In this document: positions 26,101-38,288 of the stretch, piece after piece | How the letters are laid out: the number at the start of each line of letters is the position of its first letter | Numbering within the stretch: position 1 is the first letter of the stretch | NCBI RefSeq assembly: GCF_047495875.1 | Contig: NC_092458.1 | Location: 110,161,727-110,225,726, forward strand | Source: Pithys albifrons albifrons | Lineage: Eukaryota > Chordata > Aves > Passeriformes > Thamnophilidae | Direction of reading: 5' to 3' | DNA length: 64,000 nt | Notes under the pieces: model-generated | Seen by the model: the letters and a program-made list of their open reading frames with translations, nothing else | Database searches by the model: none | Told to the model about the DNA's origin: nothing | Translations under genes and position numbers: made by a program

Positions 26101-27384
26101 GTCTTTGTTCAATGATATTCCTGAAAATTATTCTCCAGGAGAACCAAGTAGGAGGTAAATTTTGCCTTAAAATATTCCATGCTTCAATCAAAAATATCAT
26201 TTTTATTTTAAGCAGCATATTGGCAGTAATGCTATAAAAAGAGATCTTAACAATCAAAGTGACAGATAGGAAGGCAGACTGAAAACTTCTATCTCAGAAA
26301 ATGCTCCTAAAGAGGGGAGAGAGTAAAGGAAAAAAAAAACAACAAACAACCAACAAATAAAAAGGAAATATTTCTGCTGCAGTCTCAGAGGGTTCCTATT
26401 CACATAGAACTGGGGAGGGCAGACTATCCCTCCAACTAAATGAAGGCATAGATAACAAATAAAAATTGCTTCTTCCTGCCTTATAAATGTGTGCAGAAAG
26501 GAAAACCATTACACCATACAGGATTGTCTGGCATAAGAATAAACTATTGGATAAACCTTTTCACAATGCACCCCTTTTGCTCTTTTAAGCAATGCTCCAC
26601 TCTTCCTTTCCCTTCCTATGCAGATAAACCTACTCCTAAGTATCTCATCCCTACCATTCCTGTTAATTTCATAAGCATCCTGGATTTCTCTTTAAGCCTG
26701 ATGAGAACCACATCCAAACTTCATGTGGTACTGAGAAAACAAATTCCTAATTTGAAGTCTTTACAGATTCAAGAAAGCCCTCTAGTTCTCATTCTTAGTC
26801 TTATGAAAATACAATAGAAAATCATCTACATGTCTAATGTGCAGCTGCCTTATTTTTTTCCCAGACAGACAGATTGGGATGCATTGTCCCACTGCCAGGT
26901 TCTCTGTATTCTGATCATTCTCTCATAACAGTGATGGTTAGAAACAGAAACTTTATTCCATCATGAGGAGATAGAGTTCTCCTTCAGTGTATTGAATGCT
27001 GCTCCCATTTTGGGATTATTCACAGACTTTCTGCCCAGGCATTTTTCTGTCATTATCCAGATTGACCCCATTTAGCAGTCATTAGGATGTGTCCAACAGA
27101 TTCCACAAGAAACCAACTGCCAGCTGGAGTTTGTTGCATTGATTATAACTCCTTGAGGCCAGCGGTCCATTCAGTTTTCAAGACACCATTCATCCACTTA
27201 AATAGCCAATATCTCAACAATTTGGCTACAATGATGCAATGGGAAAGCATGTGCACAGCTGTGATGAATTTAAGGTAAACAATATGCTTAACTCGCTTTG
27301 CCCATACAACAGATCATCTCATCACAGAAAGCAATTGGTGCAGCCAAGTACAATCTGCCTTTGTTGGTAAATTTGTGCTGTCTG
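17182..27384. other. Ten kilobases of mostly unique non-coding DNA
   Basis: No gene, LTR or CR1 copy was recognised. About 17990-18720 is less AT-rich than its surroundings and could be an unrecognised old repeat. The segments 19480-19800 and 23760-24010 have even composition and many TAAT-type cores, as conserved enhancers do. A CATGTG-rich degenerate alternating tract lies at 22900-22978, a T-rich tract at 21557-21591 and an A-rich then C-rich tract at 23686-23740. All open frames are short and lack domains. Confidence 0.5.
22900..22978. repeat. Degenerate CATGTG/CATATG-type tract
   Basis: The tract consists of irregular alternating purine-pyrimidine hexamers (atgtgcacat, gtgtacacatg, catacatgcatgtg) and includes several self-complementary cores. 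It is probably a decayed CA/TG-type microsatellite. Confidence 0.55.
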
Positions 27385-27722
27385 CAGCTTCCTCCTGAGA
27401 GGAAGAGGAGGAACAGGCACTAGTCTCTTCTCTCTGGTGACCAGTGATAGGACCTGAAGGAACAGGCATGAAGCTGTGTCAAGGCAGGTTTAGATTGAAT
27501 ATTAGGAAAATATTCTTCACCCAGAGGGTGGTTGGGTGCTGAAACAGGATCCCCAGGGAAGGAATCAGAGCACCAAGACTGTCAGAGTTCAAGACATGTT
27601 TGGACAATGCTCTCAGGCACATGGGGTGATTCTTGGGGCTGTCCCAAGCAGGGCCAGGAGTTGGACCTCAGTGGTCCTTATTGGGTCCCTCCCAACTCAG
27701 GATATTCCATGATTTTATGTTG
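27385..27722 (+). mobile_element. CR1 LINE 3' fragment
   Basis: This is a clear CR1 3' region in consensus order: 'ctcttctctctggtgaccag', 'gtttagattgaatattagga', 'ttcttcacccagagggtggt', 'ctcaggcacatggggtgatt', 'gcagggccaggagttggacc', 'tccctcccaactcaggatat', and the tail 'tccatgattttatgt'. It is 5'-truncated, with no long target duplication, as is usual for CR1. The open frames at 27532-27872 are remnants without function. Confidence 0.95.
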
Positions 27723-29262
27723 TTCCTAGGCACTTTGTTCTTTGCCTGCCTGGTTGTGTCTCTCATAGGAATTTTTTTTTTTTTGAAGAAGGTGAAATTT
27801 ACCTACTTTCAGCAACAAGGGAGCTCTTCCTTGACATTACCTTTCAAATTACAGGGAGCAGCCTTGCAATGACATCAGACAGCTTCTCAGTTCTTGTGAA
27901 GGCATCCCACTGGACTGCAGACCAGGCTCAGAGACTTAGAAAACATGGGTTTTTGCATTACCAGAAGAATCCATGGAAGTGCCATTAGTATCTCAGCCTT
28001 TTTCATGTTGTGAGATGTCTACTGCCCCACTGACCAGCAAGACCACAAAAAATCCTTACTACTTCTTTTACTTCAGTTTCCAGGAATATCTTCAATTTAA
28101 TGGTGCTCCCTTTTAACTCAGTACAGCAAGATTGACTTGTGTAGACAGTACTAACAACTTGGGAATGACCAGCAGTCACTTTCCTAAAAATCTCACTCTA
28201 CAAGTGCAGAAATAGCATGCTAACTTGAGACCTTTCAAAGAAAAACATGCAACTAATGGCCTCTGAAAGCTTGTCACTCAAAGGTAGTCTCAGTCTTCAG
28301 TTTAAGGGCTTCATACAAGTAGAACAATTATTTAGGTTGCTGCCATGGAGGCTTACACTGCTGAGAGACTGATGGCAAGTGTCACAAAGCTAACAAAAAC
28401 TTTCCACAAAAAGGAGTCTTTGATCATTTTGTGTTCTGGGTCAGACCATTTTGTGATCTGGGTCAGACCATTTTGGTTTTTGCCACCCAAGGCAGAAGTT
28501 TCATGAATATTCACACAACATCTCCTCTCAACCATATACTCCAAATAGCTTCCGACACTGTGTTTGAGGGTGCTGGAGACCTCAGTGCAGTGACACATTG
28601 ACAATTCTCTCTGGATGTTAACCCCTTTGCTTCCACTCCCATTAACAACATATTCTATGCTGTATATAAATGTGTTCACATATGAAAGCATCTAATGTCA
28701 GCATGCTTAAATACAGAAGACAGCAGGATCAAGGCAATTAAGAAGTTACTTAGTTGGAAGCACTGTGTTTTGTTTCCTGCTTCCTGTACCATTGGCAGAG
28801 CCCTCCTAGGGCAGGAGTACTCTGTGAGGGTGGAGGGTGACAGAGTCTTTGCAGACCTTATCCCCTCATCCTTTGTCATTTTGGACATTTTGCTTCTTAC
28901 TTACTTTGAAGTAATATCTTCCAACTGAAAGACCAAGGAAGTCAATTAACATTTATTTAGCTGTCCCCTAAACCAGACATATAAACAGCCTAAAATACCA
29001 GGCTTTACTGAGCATGCAGTCCCATCTGAGACATCCATCACCTTAACAACTAAAAATTAAGAACAGGTGTCCTATTCATGGCAAGATAATGTGCAAATCA
29101 TGGGACATCTCCAAGCCTCCCTAACAAGAGAAGCTACAGGGGTGACCTTTCCATATTGAGAAAATAGAAGGATTTTAATTATTTTGCTTGATTTTTTTCA
29201 CCATAGCAACAATGACTGTTTTGTGGTTTCTGCTACTCTGAGTTTCTTATTCTAATATCCAC
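27723..29262. other. Unique DNA with a 22-bp tandem duplication
   Basis: No gene was found. Two near-identical 22-bp units (28425-28446 and 28447-28468, one difference) plus an 8-bp partial third unit form a small tandem repeat. A T run lies at 27773-27784. Confidence 0.55.
28425..28475. repeat. 22-bp tandem repeat, about 2.3 copies
   Basis: The unit CATTTTGTGTTCTGGGTCAGAC is followed by a copy differing at one base (gtgttc versus gtgatc) and by a partial CATTTTGG. Confidence 0.85.
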
Positions 29263-29854
29263 AGCCGAGGGTTGACCTTATCTGGATGCCAGTTGTACAC
29301 CACCTGTTCTATCACTCCCCTCCTCAGCAGGAGGGGCAAGGGATGGGAAAAGATGAAAAAAAAAAAAAAGCCCTAAAAAAAACTTGTGGTCAAAATATGG
29401 ACAATTTAATAAAGGCAATGCAAAGTCACACACAGAAGGAAAGGATGGTACAATATTTTTTTTCTCTACTTCCCTCATCAAGTGAGGTCCAGCCACTTCC
29501 CAGGTTTCAGTACACATAATTGTTGCTCTGGAAGACAACATTCCTTTTCCTTAGCATTTATTGCTAAACTGACATCATATGGTATGGAATATCACTTTGG
29601 TCAGTTTGGGTCAGTTGTCCCGGCTAGGTCCCATCTCAAGATCTTGCCCACCCCCAGCCTACTGGTGAGGGGGAATATGTAAGAGAAAAGGAGATAATGC
29701 TGTGCCAGCTCTTCTCGGCAGTAGCTAAAACTGGTGTGTTACCATCACCCTCCTAAATACCAATGAAAAGCACAGCACTGAGTGCTCCTATGGAGAAAAT
29801 TAAATGAGTGCTGCTGCAGAGAAAAGCAAGTCCATCTCAGCCAGACCCATTACA
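29263..29854 (-). mobile_element. Diverged solo LTR, ERVL-type
   Basis: One end (29269-29345) matches the terminus of a long passerine LTR group ('gggttgaccttatctggatg', 'ctatcactcccctcctcagc'). The other end carries the ERVL-type block 'gacatcatatggtatggaat', 'tttgggtcagttgtcccggc' and a terminal 'cagccagacccattaca'. By analogy with the LTR at 7425 the sense strand is minus. Compared with that element it carries short insertions near its right end, an A-rich expansion at 29356-29369 and no matching target duplication (TCCAC versus AAAAT), so it is older or rearranged. Exact ends are uncertain by several bases. Frames at 29278-29541 and 29286-29682 are accidental. Confidence 0.8.
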
Positions 29855-31879
29855 AAAATAGATGCAAAAAACCCGTGTCCCCTGCCTTTAGGCCAAATTA
29901 GAGAAGGTACGCAACAGATTGGTCAGTATTTCATTCCAGCTAATGCTAAAACCCCCAAGCAAATTCAGCAGAAGGAGACAGACAGGCACTACCAAAAAGA
30001 GAAGAAAAGTATGGAAATAAATCCTTTGCTGATGACAGACATTTCTGAGAAAGTGTTATGTATTATTTTTACACAACATGAAAACAAGAATGACAGCCCA
30101 GCCACATACTTAGAGCAACTCTGCCAACAGTGGTTTTCCTCTTGCATAAGCCTTTTATGGGCCCTTTATTTCCCATTGTAGGAATTGTATTTCATGTTGT
30201 AGAAACAAGTATTTCAAAGTGGTGCCCACTTTCCCTCTGCACCAGCCTGCTGCTCCACTGTAAAAAAGAGATGAAGGCTTCTTCAAATACCATTTCACAC
30301 CAGAAGGAAAAATCTCTGCATGAGCCAGCCAAAGCATTGAGAAAGGCAAGTTTTCTCATCACAAGACAGAGGCAAAACAATGATGATGCATCTGGCAACA
30401 GACTGCAACTATTCAGTATCTTCTGCTCTCACTAAGGCCTAGGAGAGGGTTTTTAAACCTTTTCTGTACTAAGCCACCACTATGCTCTTCTTCCTTATAG
30501 TTAGGGTACCTATCTAGCTGCAAAGTCTCTCCCCCAGGACAAGGGAAGAAAGGAAAAGAAATAGGAACTGCAAGGCTTGGGAAATCACTCAATATTAATG
30601 TGCAGAGTCATTTGGACAAAAGGGTGCCCTATTAAGCTCCTCTTTAGGGCATTTTGCAAATGTTTGCGCCGCAAAAATGCCAACTTTGCCAGTTTACAAG
30701 TAAGACCTATAAACATTTGCCTATAACTTTTAGACCTGATGTCTGCAAGTTAACTACAGGGTTTAAGTCTACACTGTTCTGTTGTGCAATTTAGAACTGG
30801 GAGCACATAGGCAAAGCTTTCTCCAGATCACTTACATATAAAAAGGCAACAAGTAGAAAAAAAAATCTCCACCTGGCTTTGTAGCATTCAGTGAAACTGT
30901 TGTTACATCAGAGTTGTTATTCAAGTTGATGTATGGAATACTTAAAAACAACAAAAACTTATGAAAAGAAAAAATTCCTGAACAAATAGAATTACATTTT
31001 CTTAATATACCAAGAAGGTAAGAAAGCATTGTGCCTGATTTGTACAAAAGTTACTGCTGTTATGAAACACTAAAACATCAAATAGCATTACCTGACAAAT
31101 CACAAGTCATTTAATAAATTCACTACTGATTACCTTAGGGACAAACTAGAACTGCTGCTCAATGGTACCTTTTTAAGAAATTGGTCAAGGAAATGGAGCT
31201 GCTATGCATGCTGACTGTATTAATCTAGCTGAAAACACTAAAAGGAAGAAGCCACAGAGCAATGCATTCAAGACTGCATGCTGAAAGTTTCAGGCATCTT
31301 ATCCCTGAGATACAAAGATACATTTAATAAAAATCAGCTTACTTGTGGCATCAGTTCATACTGAGTAGAAGACCTTTGTAACCAAGTTCAAAAGAACACA
31401 GGAAAATTTGCTGCATTTCCATAGTACTGGATTAGAGTATGAATACCAGATGTGAGCCTCTTATTTTAATGGAGGATGAATGAGGAATTCATAACTTCTA
31501 AGGAGTTACTTGCCCATATCTTGAATCAAACCAATCAATTTGTAATCCCTCTGCCAGAGTTTTGATTAAAACAACATGAAAAAGTTTCCGAGGTACATTT
31601 CCTATGATAAGAAGCTAAAACCAGAGCACAAAAACTGAAGCACAAAAATCCCAACTTGCTGAAGCATACAGATCTGCATTTTTAAAATATAGAATTCTTG
31701 TTGCATCCATTTTCAAAAGGCATCATACCATGAACCAGCCATTGAAACACATATGACTTCTTCAGCTGAAAGTTATAAACTGTTTTTTGTCTGCTTCTGA
31801 TTGTGAGATTTTTTTTGAATATATCAAACATGTCAGACCAAAATATATTTGATTGCTGAGCAGAGCAGAAGTGTCAATC
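29855..31879. other. Unique non-coding DNA
   Basis: No gene or repeat was recognised. A plus-strand frame of 125 codons (29804-30181) begins inside the LTR and has no known domain; I regard it as chance. A 13-bp palindrome with three CpG dinucleotides lies at 30663-30675. Confidence 0.55.
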
Positions 31880-32581
31880 AAAGAGAGAAGGATTTATACC
31901 CCAGAGTGCTGTACAGCCCTTCAGAAGGACCTTGACAGGATTGAGAGATGGGCAGAAAAGAACTATCTGAAATTCAACAAAGGCAAATGGAGAGTCCTGC
32001 ACTTGGAAAGGAATAACTCCATGTACCAGGACAGGCTGGGAGCTGACCTGATGGAAAACCAAAATGTCAAGGGAGGTGATCCTAACCCTCTAGGGAGACT
32101 AAGGGGGCTTCACCTGGAGTGCTGTGTCCAGTTCTGGGCTCCTCAGGACAAGACAAACACAGAGCTCTTGGAGCAGATCTCGTCAAGGGCAACAAAGGGA
32201 TTAAGGGACTGGAGTGTTTCTCTAACTAGGAAAGGCTGAGGGAGCTGGGCCTGTTCAGCCTGGAAAAGAAATAACTGAGAAGGGACCTCATCAATGTCCA
32301 TCAGTATTTGAAGGGAGATGGACCATTGCTTGGTGATGCTGAGCAATAGGACAAGAGGCAACAGGCAGAAACTGATGCACAGCAAGTTCCACCTGAATAT
32401 GAGGAAGAATTTCTTTACTATGCAGGTGACTGAGCAGTGGAGCAGATTGCTTAGAGTGGGTGTGGAGTCTCCCTCATTGGAGATACTCAGGAACTATCTG
32501 GTCACAATCCTGTGCAATGTGCTTGGAGGTTGGACCAAATGACCCACTGTAGTCCCTTCTAATCTGACCCATTCCATGATT
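31880..32581 (+). mobile_element. CR1 LINE fragment, ORF2 end plus 3' region
   Basis: This 5'-truncated CR1 copy keeps the end of the reverse-transcriptase ORF. The plus frame to 32239 shows ALQKDLDRIERWAEK, KFNKGK and LHLERNN, then jumps to VQFWAPQDK and ELLEQISS. The family normally has several dozen residues between LGAD and VQFWAP, so part of the ORF has been deleted internally, and a stop follows at 32237-32239. The 3' region is complete in order: 'gaaaggctgagggagctggg', 'aggacaagaggcaacaggca', 'gagtctccctcattggagat', 'ggaggttggaccaaatgacc' and the tail 'tccatgattgc'. It is a dead copy of the same subfamily as the CR1 at 39709. Confidence 0.95.
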
Positions 32582-34244
32582 GCTAAAGAAAGTATGTTGA
32601 TTAAGTCCCTTATTCAAAAGGGAAAGGATTAATTCAACAACAAGCAAAACAATTTGTAGTTTGCTTCATGTTCTTTTTACATCATTAATTTCCTCGCTGT
32701 TTGTGCAATGGTGCAAGAAAGGGGAAGAGTGTCCAAAAAAAGACAAATCTCATTCCATTACACCTAAAAGGTTGGATTGCAATCTAGAATTATGGAGGGA
32801 GGGGAGAGAGTGTGGTTTTGATCTTTTTTCTTTTTGTGGGGAGGGGGGCAAAGTAGTTTGTTGTTTTTTTTTTTTTTTTTGCTCATCACTAAGTAAGTTT
32901 TAATATAATTTTCTTTAGTTTAGACATGTCTGTAAGCTTCTAACAGCCTTGCATCATCAACAAAGCAACAGTCTCAAATGCAACTACTCATTTTCAAGAC
33001 AGGGTTCTTACACAATTTTTCTGTTTTCTTTGTGTTACAAGAGGCAAATTATACAACAAGATCTTATTTTCAGTAATGGTTCCAAGCTGAAATAGATTAG
33101 AACCTATGTGAATTATCAGAGTGCCACTGTGAATTACAACATCCCTGTCTTGAGGCATTTTAAAGAGAATGTTGGAGAGGAGAGATTTCCCTAGAAAACC
33201 AGTTTTGTGAAAAGTGTATCACTTCTTTGAGGTGGGGTTGCTGTGGAATATTTTTTCCTGCCGAAAAGTTACATCCGTCTTCACCAATACAACTTGTACA
33301 CACTAGGACTAGTTACAGATGTGATAAGACTGTTCAAGCTGTTACACAGAGGTGTCTAGAAAACTGCTAAAGCTATTACCTACAGTGGCCAGCTTCCAAT
33401 AGCAAAGGTACGGCTTGTCATTCTGTAGTCATAATATGGCTTTAACCTGAGGAGATTTGCAACCCCATTTCCTGTAAAAAGGATAATCTTTTGTTCTCAG
33501 AACTGTACAGAACACATCATTATACCTAGTGAGTGCAAACAAAAAAACCTGAGTTGCTCACCTTGAGACCTGCCAGAAATCAGAGGACAAAAGACGACGC
33601 TCAGTGTTTGCCAAACAGTGAAAGATAAAATGTTGATCTTATTCTTTAAAATGTACTGTGTTTGAAAATAGGACAGAAGAAAGGCTTTTAAAAACTTTGT
33701 CTCCCATGAAAGCATGTCTCCTTCCTTCATTTCCAAAGGGATTACCTTCAAAATGTAAGACATCTTTGATAGAGCTTGTTCTCATTTACTGAAAACAAAT
33801 GAAAGTGGAAGAAACAAGGGAGAGGAACAGAGATGCCCTACATTACATACAACTGATATTCTTTGCCAGCACAAGTTTAACTGAAAAATACTTTGTTTTC
33901 ATGTTTTTTTCCCCAAGAGAATGTTGATATGGAAAGAGTAACAACTGAAGATATGTCAGCTACCAACCACCTGCAATCTGAAGTTCTTCAGAGAATACTG
34001 GTAAGGAACAGATAATTACTCACTTCTGTGTGTGTGTCCATGTGCCTGTACTTATCTCCCCCACCTCCCTTAAAAGTCTGTATCTTGCTCTTGAAATTAT
34101 CAGATCTACATGGAAAATCCTAAGCACTTCAAATCTGACAGGAAAATATCAGTATGAAATTGCATAAAAATTATCAAGGAAATGTCCATTCAATCTGTTT
34201 TCCTAACTTACAGAACCAGATGAAAGCAGAATAATTTATTATTT
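32582..34244. other. Unique non-coding DNA with poly-T tract
   Basis: No gene was recognised. A T-rich tract lies at 32821-32881, including about 18 consecutive T. A short (TG)n tract lies near 34027-34038. Confidence 0.55.
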
Positions 34245-35022
34245 AGAATCATAGAATTGTTAATATTGGAAAAGACCTTTAAGATCAAGCCCAGCCTTCA
34301 ACCCTGCACCACCACCATGGTTCACTATTAAATCCTACCCTCAAGTGCCATATTCACACTTTTTTTTAATGCTTGCAGAGATTGTGATTCAATCACTTTC
34401 CTGGGCGGTCTGTTCCAGTGCTTTACAGCCCTTTAAATGAAACAAAATTTTCCAATATCCTATCTAAACCTTCCCAGGCACAACTTGAGGCCATTTCCTC
34501 TCCTCTTATCACCTGTTACCTGGAAGAAGAGACTGCCCCACACCTCACTATAGCCTCCTTTCAGGTAGTTGCAGAGAGCAATAAGGTGTCTCAGTCTTCT
34601 TTTCCCCAGGCTAAGCCAGGGAATGCCCTGTTCCCCCAGTCACGTATGAGATTTGTGCTCCAGACCCTTCACCATCTCCATTGTCCTTCTCTGGACTTGC
34701 TCCAGCACCTCAATGTCTTTCTTGTAGTGAGGAGCCCAAAAGTGGACAGAGGATTTGAGGTGTGGTCTCACCAGTATCAAATACAAAGGGACAGTCACTG
34801 CCCTGGTCCTGCTGGTCACACTATTGCTGATAGAGGCCAGGATGCCATTGGCCTGTTTGGCCACTTGGGCTCACTCTGGCTCATGTTCAGCTGCTGTCAA
34901 CCAGCACCCCCAGGTCCTTTCCTGCCAGGCAGCTTTCCAGCTACTCTGCCCCCAGGCTGTAGCACTGCAGGAGCTTGTTGAGGTGCAAGTGTAAGACTCA
35001 GCATTCTGTCTTACTGAATCTC
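34245..35022 (-). mobile_element. CR1 LINE fragment, ORF2 end plus 3' region
   Basis: On the minus strand this copy runs from about 35022 to the 3' octamer tail 'agaatcatagaatt' at 34245 (plus-strand reading). The minus frame 34864-34640 retains recognisable ORF2 C-terminal protein: [27 protein letters not shown] and LEQVQRR. Further upstream sequence, out of that frame, encodes the preceding ORF2 part ('aggacctgggggtgctggtt' on minus), so frameshifts have accumulated. The 3' region includes 'cctcttatcacctgttacct' (plus reading) and 'ctgttccagtgctttacagc'. It is inactive. A 187-codon plus-strand frame (34418-34981) is antisense to this element and is not a gene. Confidence 0.95.
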
Positions 35023-38000
35023 AAAAATATAATACAGAATGACTTGCTGCACCACAACCTCCCTTCCCTTGTATTTCCTCTTTTATAGACTAAAAGGCTG
35101 CCCACAAAAAAAAAAAATGTGCATTATGAAACTGAAATACCAGAAACATGTGAAAGCTTTCAGCAAAATTGGTGGACACAGAGAAAAAAATAAATTAAAA
35201 CATTTTATCCACTGTTAAAGATAAAATATCTTTCTGAAAATGGCAGATTTACAGTATAATTTTTCCTATGACTACAACTTGTTTTCCTTCCCATGAAAAG
35301 AAAAAAAGTTCATGCTGAAGTTGACTGTAGCACTAGTCATCTCACTCAGTTTCCTTTCTGCACCTAATAAGGTAACTCTCCATTTTAAGAGAATTCTAGG
35401 ATGCATTCGTATCCTGTTCTTTCCTATTTTTCTTCATAGCTTTTGAAAGCATGATACAGAAAATATTTTGATAGTAAAAATAAGGTTTAGAAAAATGTCA
35501 AGGCAAAGACCTGGGAATAGAACAGCACAGCTACTACGTTTGTGTGCATTTGCCTTCTGTCTTACAGCAATAAAAATGTCAGAGAAAAAAAGGTTAGCCT
35601 GCAAAAGGATTAGCTGGGCCGGAAGAAAATAAGCATTTTAGGACAGGTTATGTGACACAGTCAAGAAGTACACAAGTGAAGGATCAGCCTCTTCATCTCT
35701 GAACCAGAGCAGCCTCTCCTCTCTTGCTTTTTAATAAAAGAAAGGCTATCATAATTCAGAAGAATGAAAAAGAAAGAGCAGGTTCATGATATTATAAAAG
35801 TCTACATTTAATAGAAAAGTGAAAGTAAGATTGCAGCCTTACTTCAAGTATTTCAAAACTGATGAGTAAGAGTAAGAACAAAAAGGCAGCATTTTCCAAA
35901 TCACCTCAGACTATGAGCATATTCTAAGGATATGTGGTCTTGCTGACTTATCAAGTAAATGTGACTGTTTCAGAGCAAATGGGTGTTATGTTTTCATGTG
36001 TATATGTGTTAATAGCCAAAGAGATGAGACCACTCAAGCCCTGCATGTTCTTTCTTCCAGCTTCTGTTATTTCACCTTTAATAAGAAAACTCTTTTCATT
36101 TATAAATTCTATGAGACATGACTCAATACCTATCATTTAGAAATTCTGCACAAATAGAAAGATGGTTAGGAACAGAATAAATCATCTTAAAAGAAAAAAG
36201 GTAGGGATTTTACTAAATGAAAAAAAAGAAAAAAGTGCAAACCTAGAAAGTATTCAAGTCAGAATTCAGTCTTTTTATAAGCGCATGTTTTAACAATGTC
36301 ATTACTGCATAATCAGTGCATAATCACAGAAGGAAGTGTTTCCAAGCAAGTTTCCCACATTCTGTTCCCAAAAGACCTGTCCCAAACATGTAAGAATAAA
36401 GGCAAGAAGCAGGAAATGTTTTAATTAGGCTGTTACTCTATTAACTTAACTCATCTGGGAAATACTACCAATAACTTATTTAGTGTAAATTGTCATTCTT
36501 TAATCATTTTACCTAATAAAGGGCTCTCCTTAGCACCCAGCCCTTCGCAGATTGTTCACATCTTTTGAGGACTCCCAACTCGTGGAAGGTTAAAGAAGTT
36601 GTCTTCTCAAAGCTCCAGCTTTGTTCCTTGCTTCCTTAGAGGACCTCTAAGCACTCATTATTATGTCACAGATATGACTCAACCTCCCATCATCATACTG
36701 AATCTCTGAGCTGCTGGGGAAGCAAGTCAGAAAGAGCTGAATTAAGGGCAGAAGGAAGAAGAGAGAATGATTATTCAAGTTCACCATGAAGGAAAGGGTT
36801 TTTCCAGGTGCTCTTTCACCAAAAAAGTGACTGTTAGAAGAAGCAGAAAAGACCAAAATTATCTGACAATCAAGCCATTGAAAACCTGCTGGCCAGAGTG
36901 GCAAGGAACCCTGATTACAGCAATCCAATATTCTCACAAACCAGTTAATTACTAAACGTGTGCCCTTCATCAGTTCAAGCTTTGCTTCTCTTCCTTGTCA
37001 ATATGTACATGGACAGATTAAGAGGAGGGAAACAAGGAAGACAGAAATACCAATCAAGTCATGGGATACTTATGTGTATTTACAAATATTTAGGATGGAG
37101 AAGCTTAGAGAGTGAGTCATAAACATCTCACTACACAGGCAGGAGTCATCAGTATTCCTCCAACAGCAGCAACATGCTGCAGAGTAGGAGCCTGAATTCC
37201 CTCAAGCAGGTGACAGCACAGTAATACATATGCAAAGTCTTAAAAGCCATAAACCTTGTTTTAAAGTTAAGAGTGTACAGTGCAGTTTAAAACTCTATGC
37301 CAAGTTTACTGGGAAAATATCAATGCACTAATGTTAAAAATCTGTATATGTATCTGCCTGTCTAACAAAAGGCTGAATAGCAGCAAGTTAATAAACCTTT
37401 GCAGACCTTGACCAAAATTCATTATGGTTTTAAATGCAGCACTATTAAGGTAACTTTTAAATTAAGAAATGTTGTAGCTACAGATAGAAGTGCAGTGAAG
37501 GTATCTGTTGTTTTGTCATCAACTACTTGTGATCTTTAAGATCTAAGGAAATTGCAGTGGAGGAGTTAAAGGATCAATCCAACTGTGAGCCTTTGATCTA
37601 CTAAAAAGATATTTTTGAGCTGAATCTGAAAAGCATCAGGGTTCAGTCTGGTTTTCTTTGTTAAACTCTGTTCTGTTACCTAACAAAACCTGCAAGTGCT
37701 AGACTTGTGATGGCTTTGACTGAAAAATGTTTCTTTTACCAAACATTTTTAATATCTTGGATAGAACCCCGCTATATAAAACATTATAATATAACAAAAC
37801 TTGTCATCTTCAGCACTGAAAGATTTCTTTCTTAATATAACTATTTACTTGAAGAACATGGAAGATATAAAAGAATGAATTAGCAGCAATCTTTTATTTA
37901 TCTTGTTTCTCTCTCCCATCATTTGGTAGAAGTAGATGGTGAAGTATTTTGCTATATGAAGTCACCAATAGATTGTCAATCACATTTCTAAAATAAGTTT

Positions 38001-38234
38001 CCTGTGTGTTACAATCAATTCTGATGTACTGTTTTGTTCCCTGGGGGTTTTTTGTTTTGTTTTTTTTTTCTTTTCTCTGCCCCTCAAATGTAGCTACTTT
38101 AAGAAAAACTGAGTATAGACTCTCAAATGATCTAGGAATACATAATATGTTTATCTTCAAACTACACTTTTGGTCTACTATAAACTTCTTGGTTTGTATA
38201 TTTGAAATATCCTTTTTACACACACAAAAAACCT
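35023..38234. other. Unique non-coding DNA
   Basis: No gene or transposon was recognised. Segment 36410-36560 has the even composition and TTAATTAGG / TAAT-type cores often seen in conserved non-coding elements. A T-rich tract lies at 38047-38073. Confidence 0.5.
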
Positions 38235-38288
38235 CCAACCAACCAACCAACCAACCAACCAACCAACCAACCAACCAACCAACCAACC
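38235..38288. repeat. (CCAA)n tetranucleotide microsatellite
   Basis: About 13 perfect CCAA units. On the minus strand it reads (GGTT)n, and the overlapping frames (37894-38349 minus, 38006-38356 plus) encode periodic Leu-Val-Gly-Trp or Gln-Pro-Thr-Asn runs purely because of the array. It is likely polymorphic. Confidence 0.97.

Noticed and set aside
29804..30181. 125-codon plus-strand frame
   Set aside because: It starts inside a minus-strand LTR and runs into unique DNA without domain similarity.
34418..34981. 187-codon plus-strand open frame, the longest in the window
   Set aside because: It lies antisense to a CR1 fragment whose minus-strand frame reads as ORF2 protein. The plus frame has no domain and ends inside the element.
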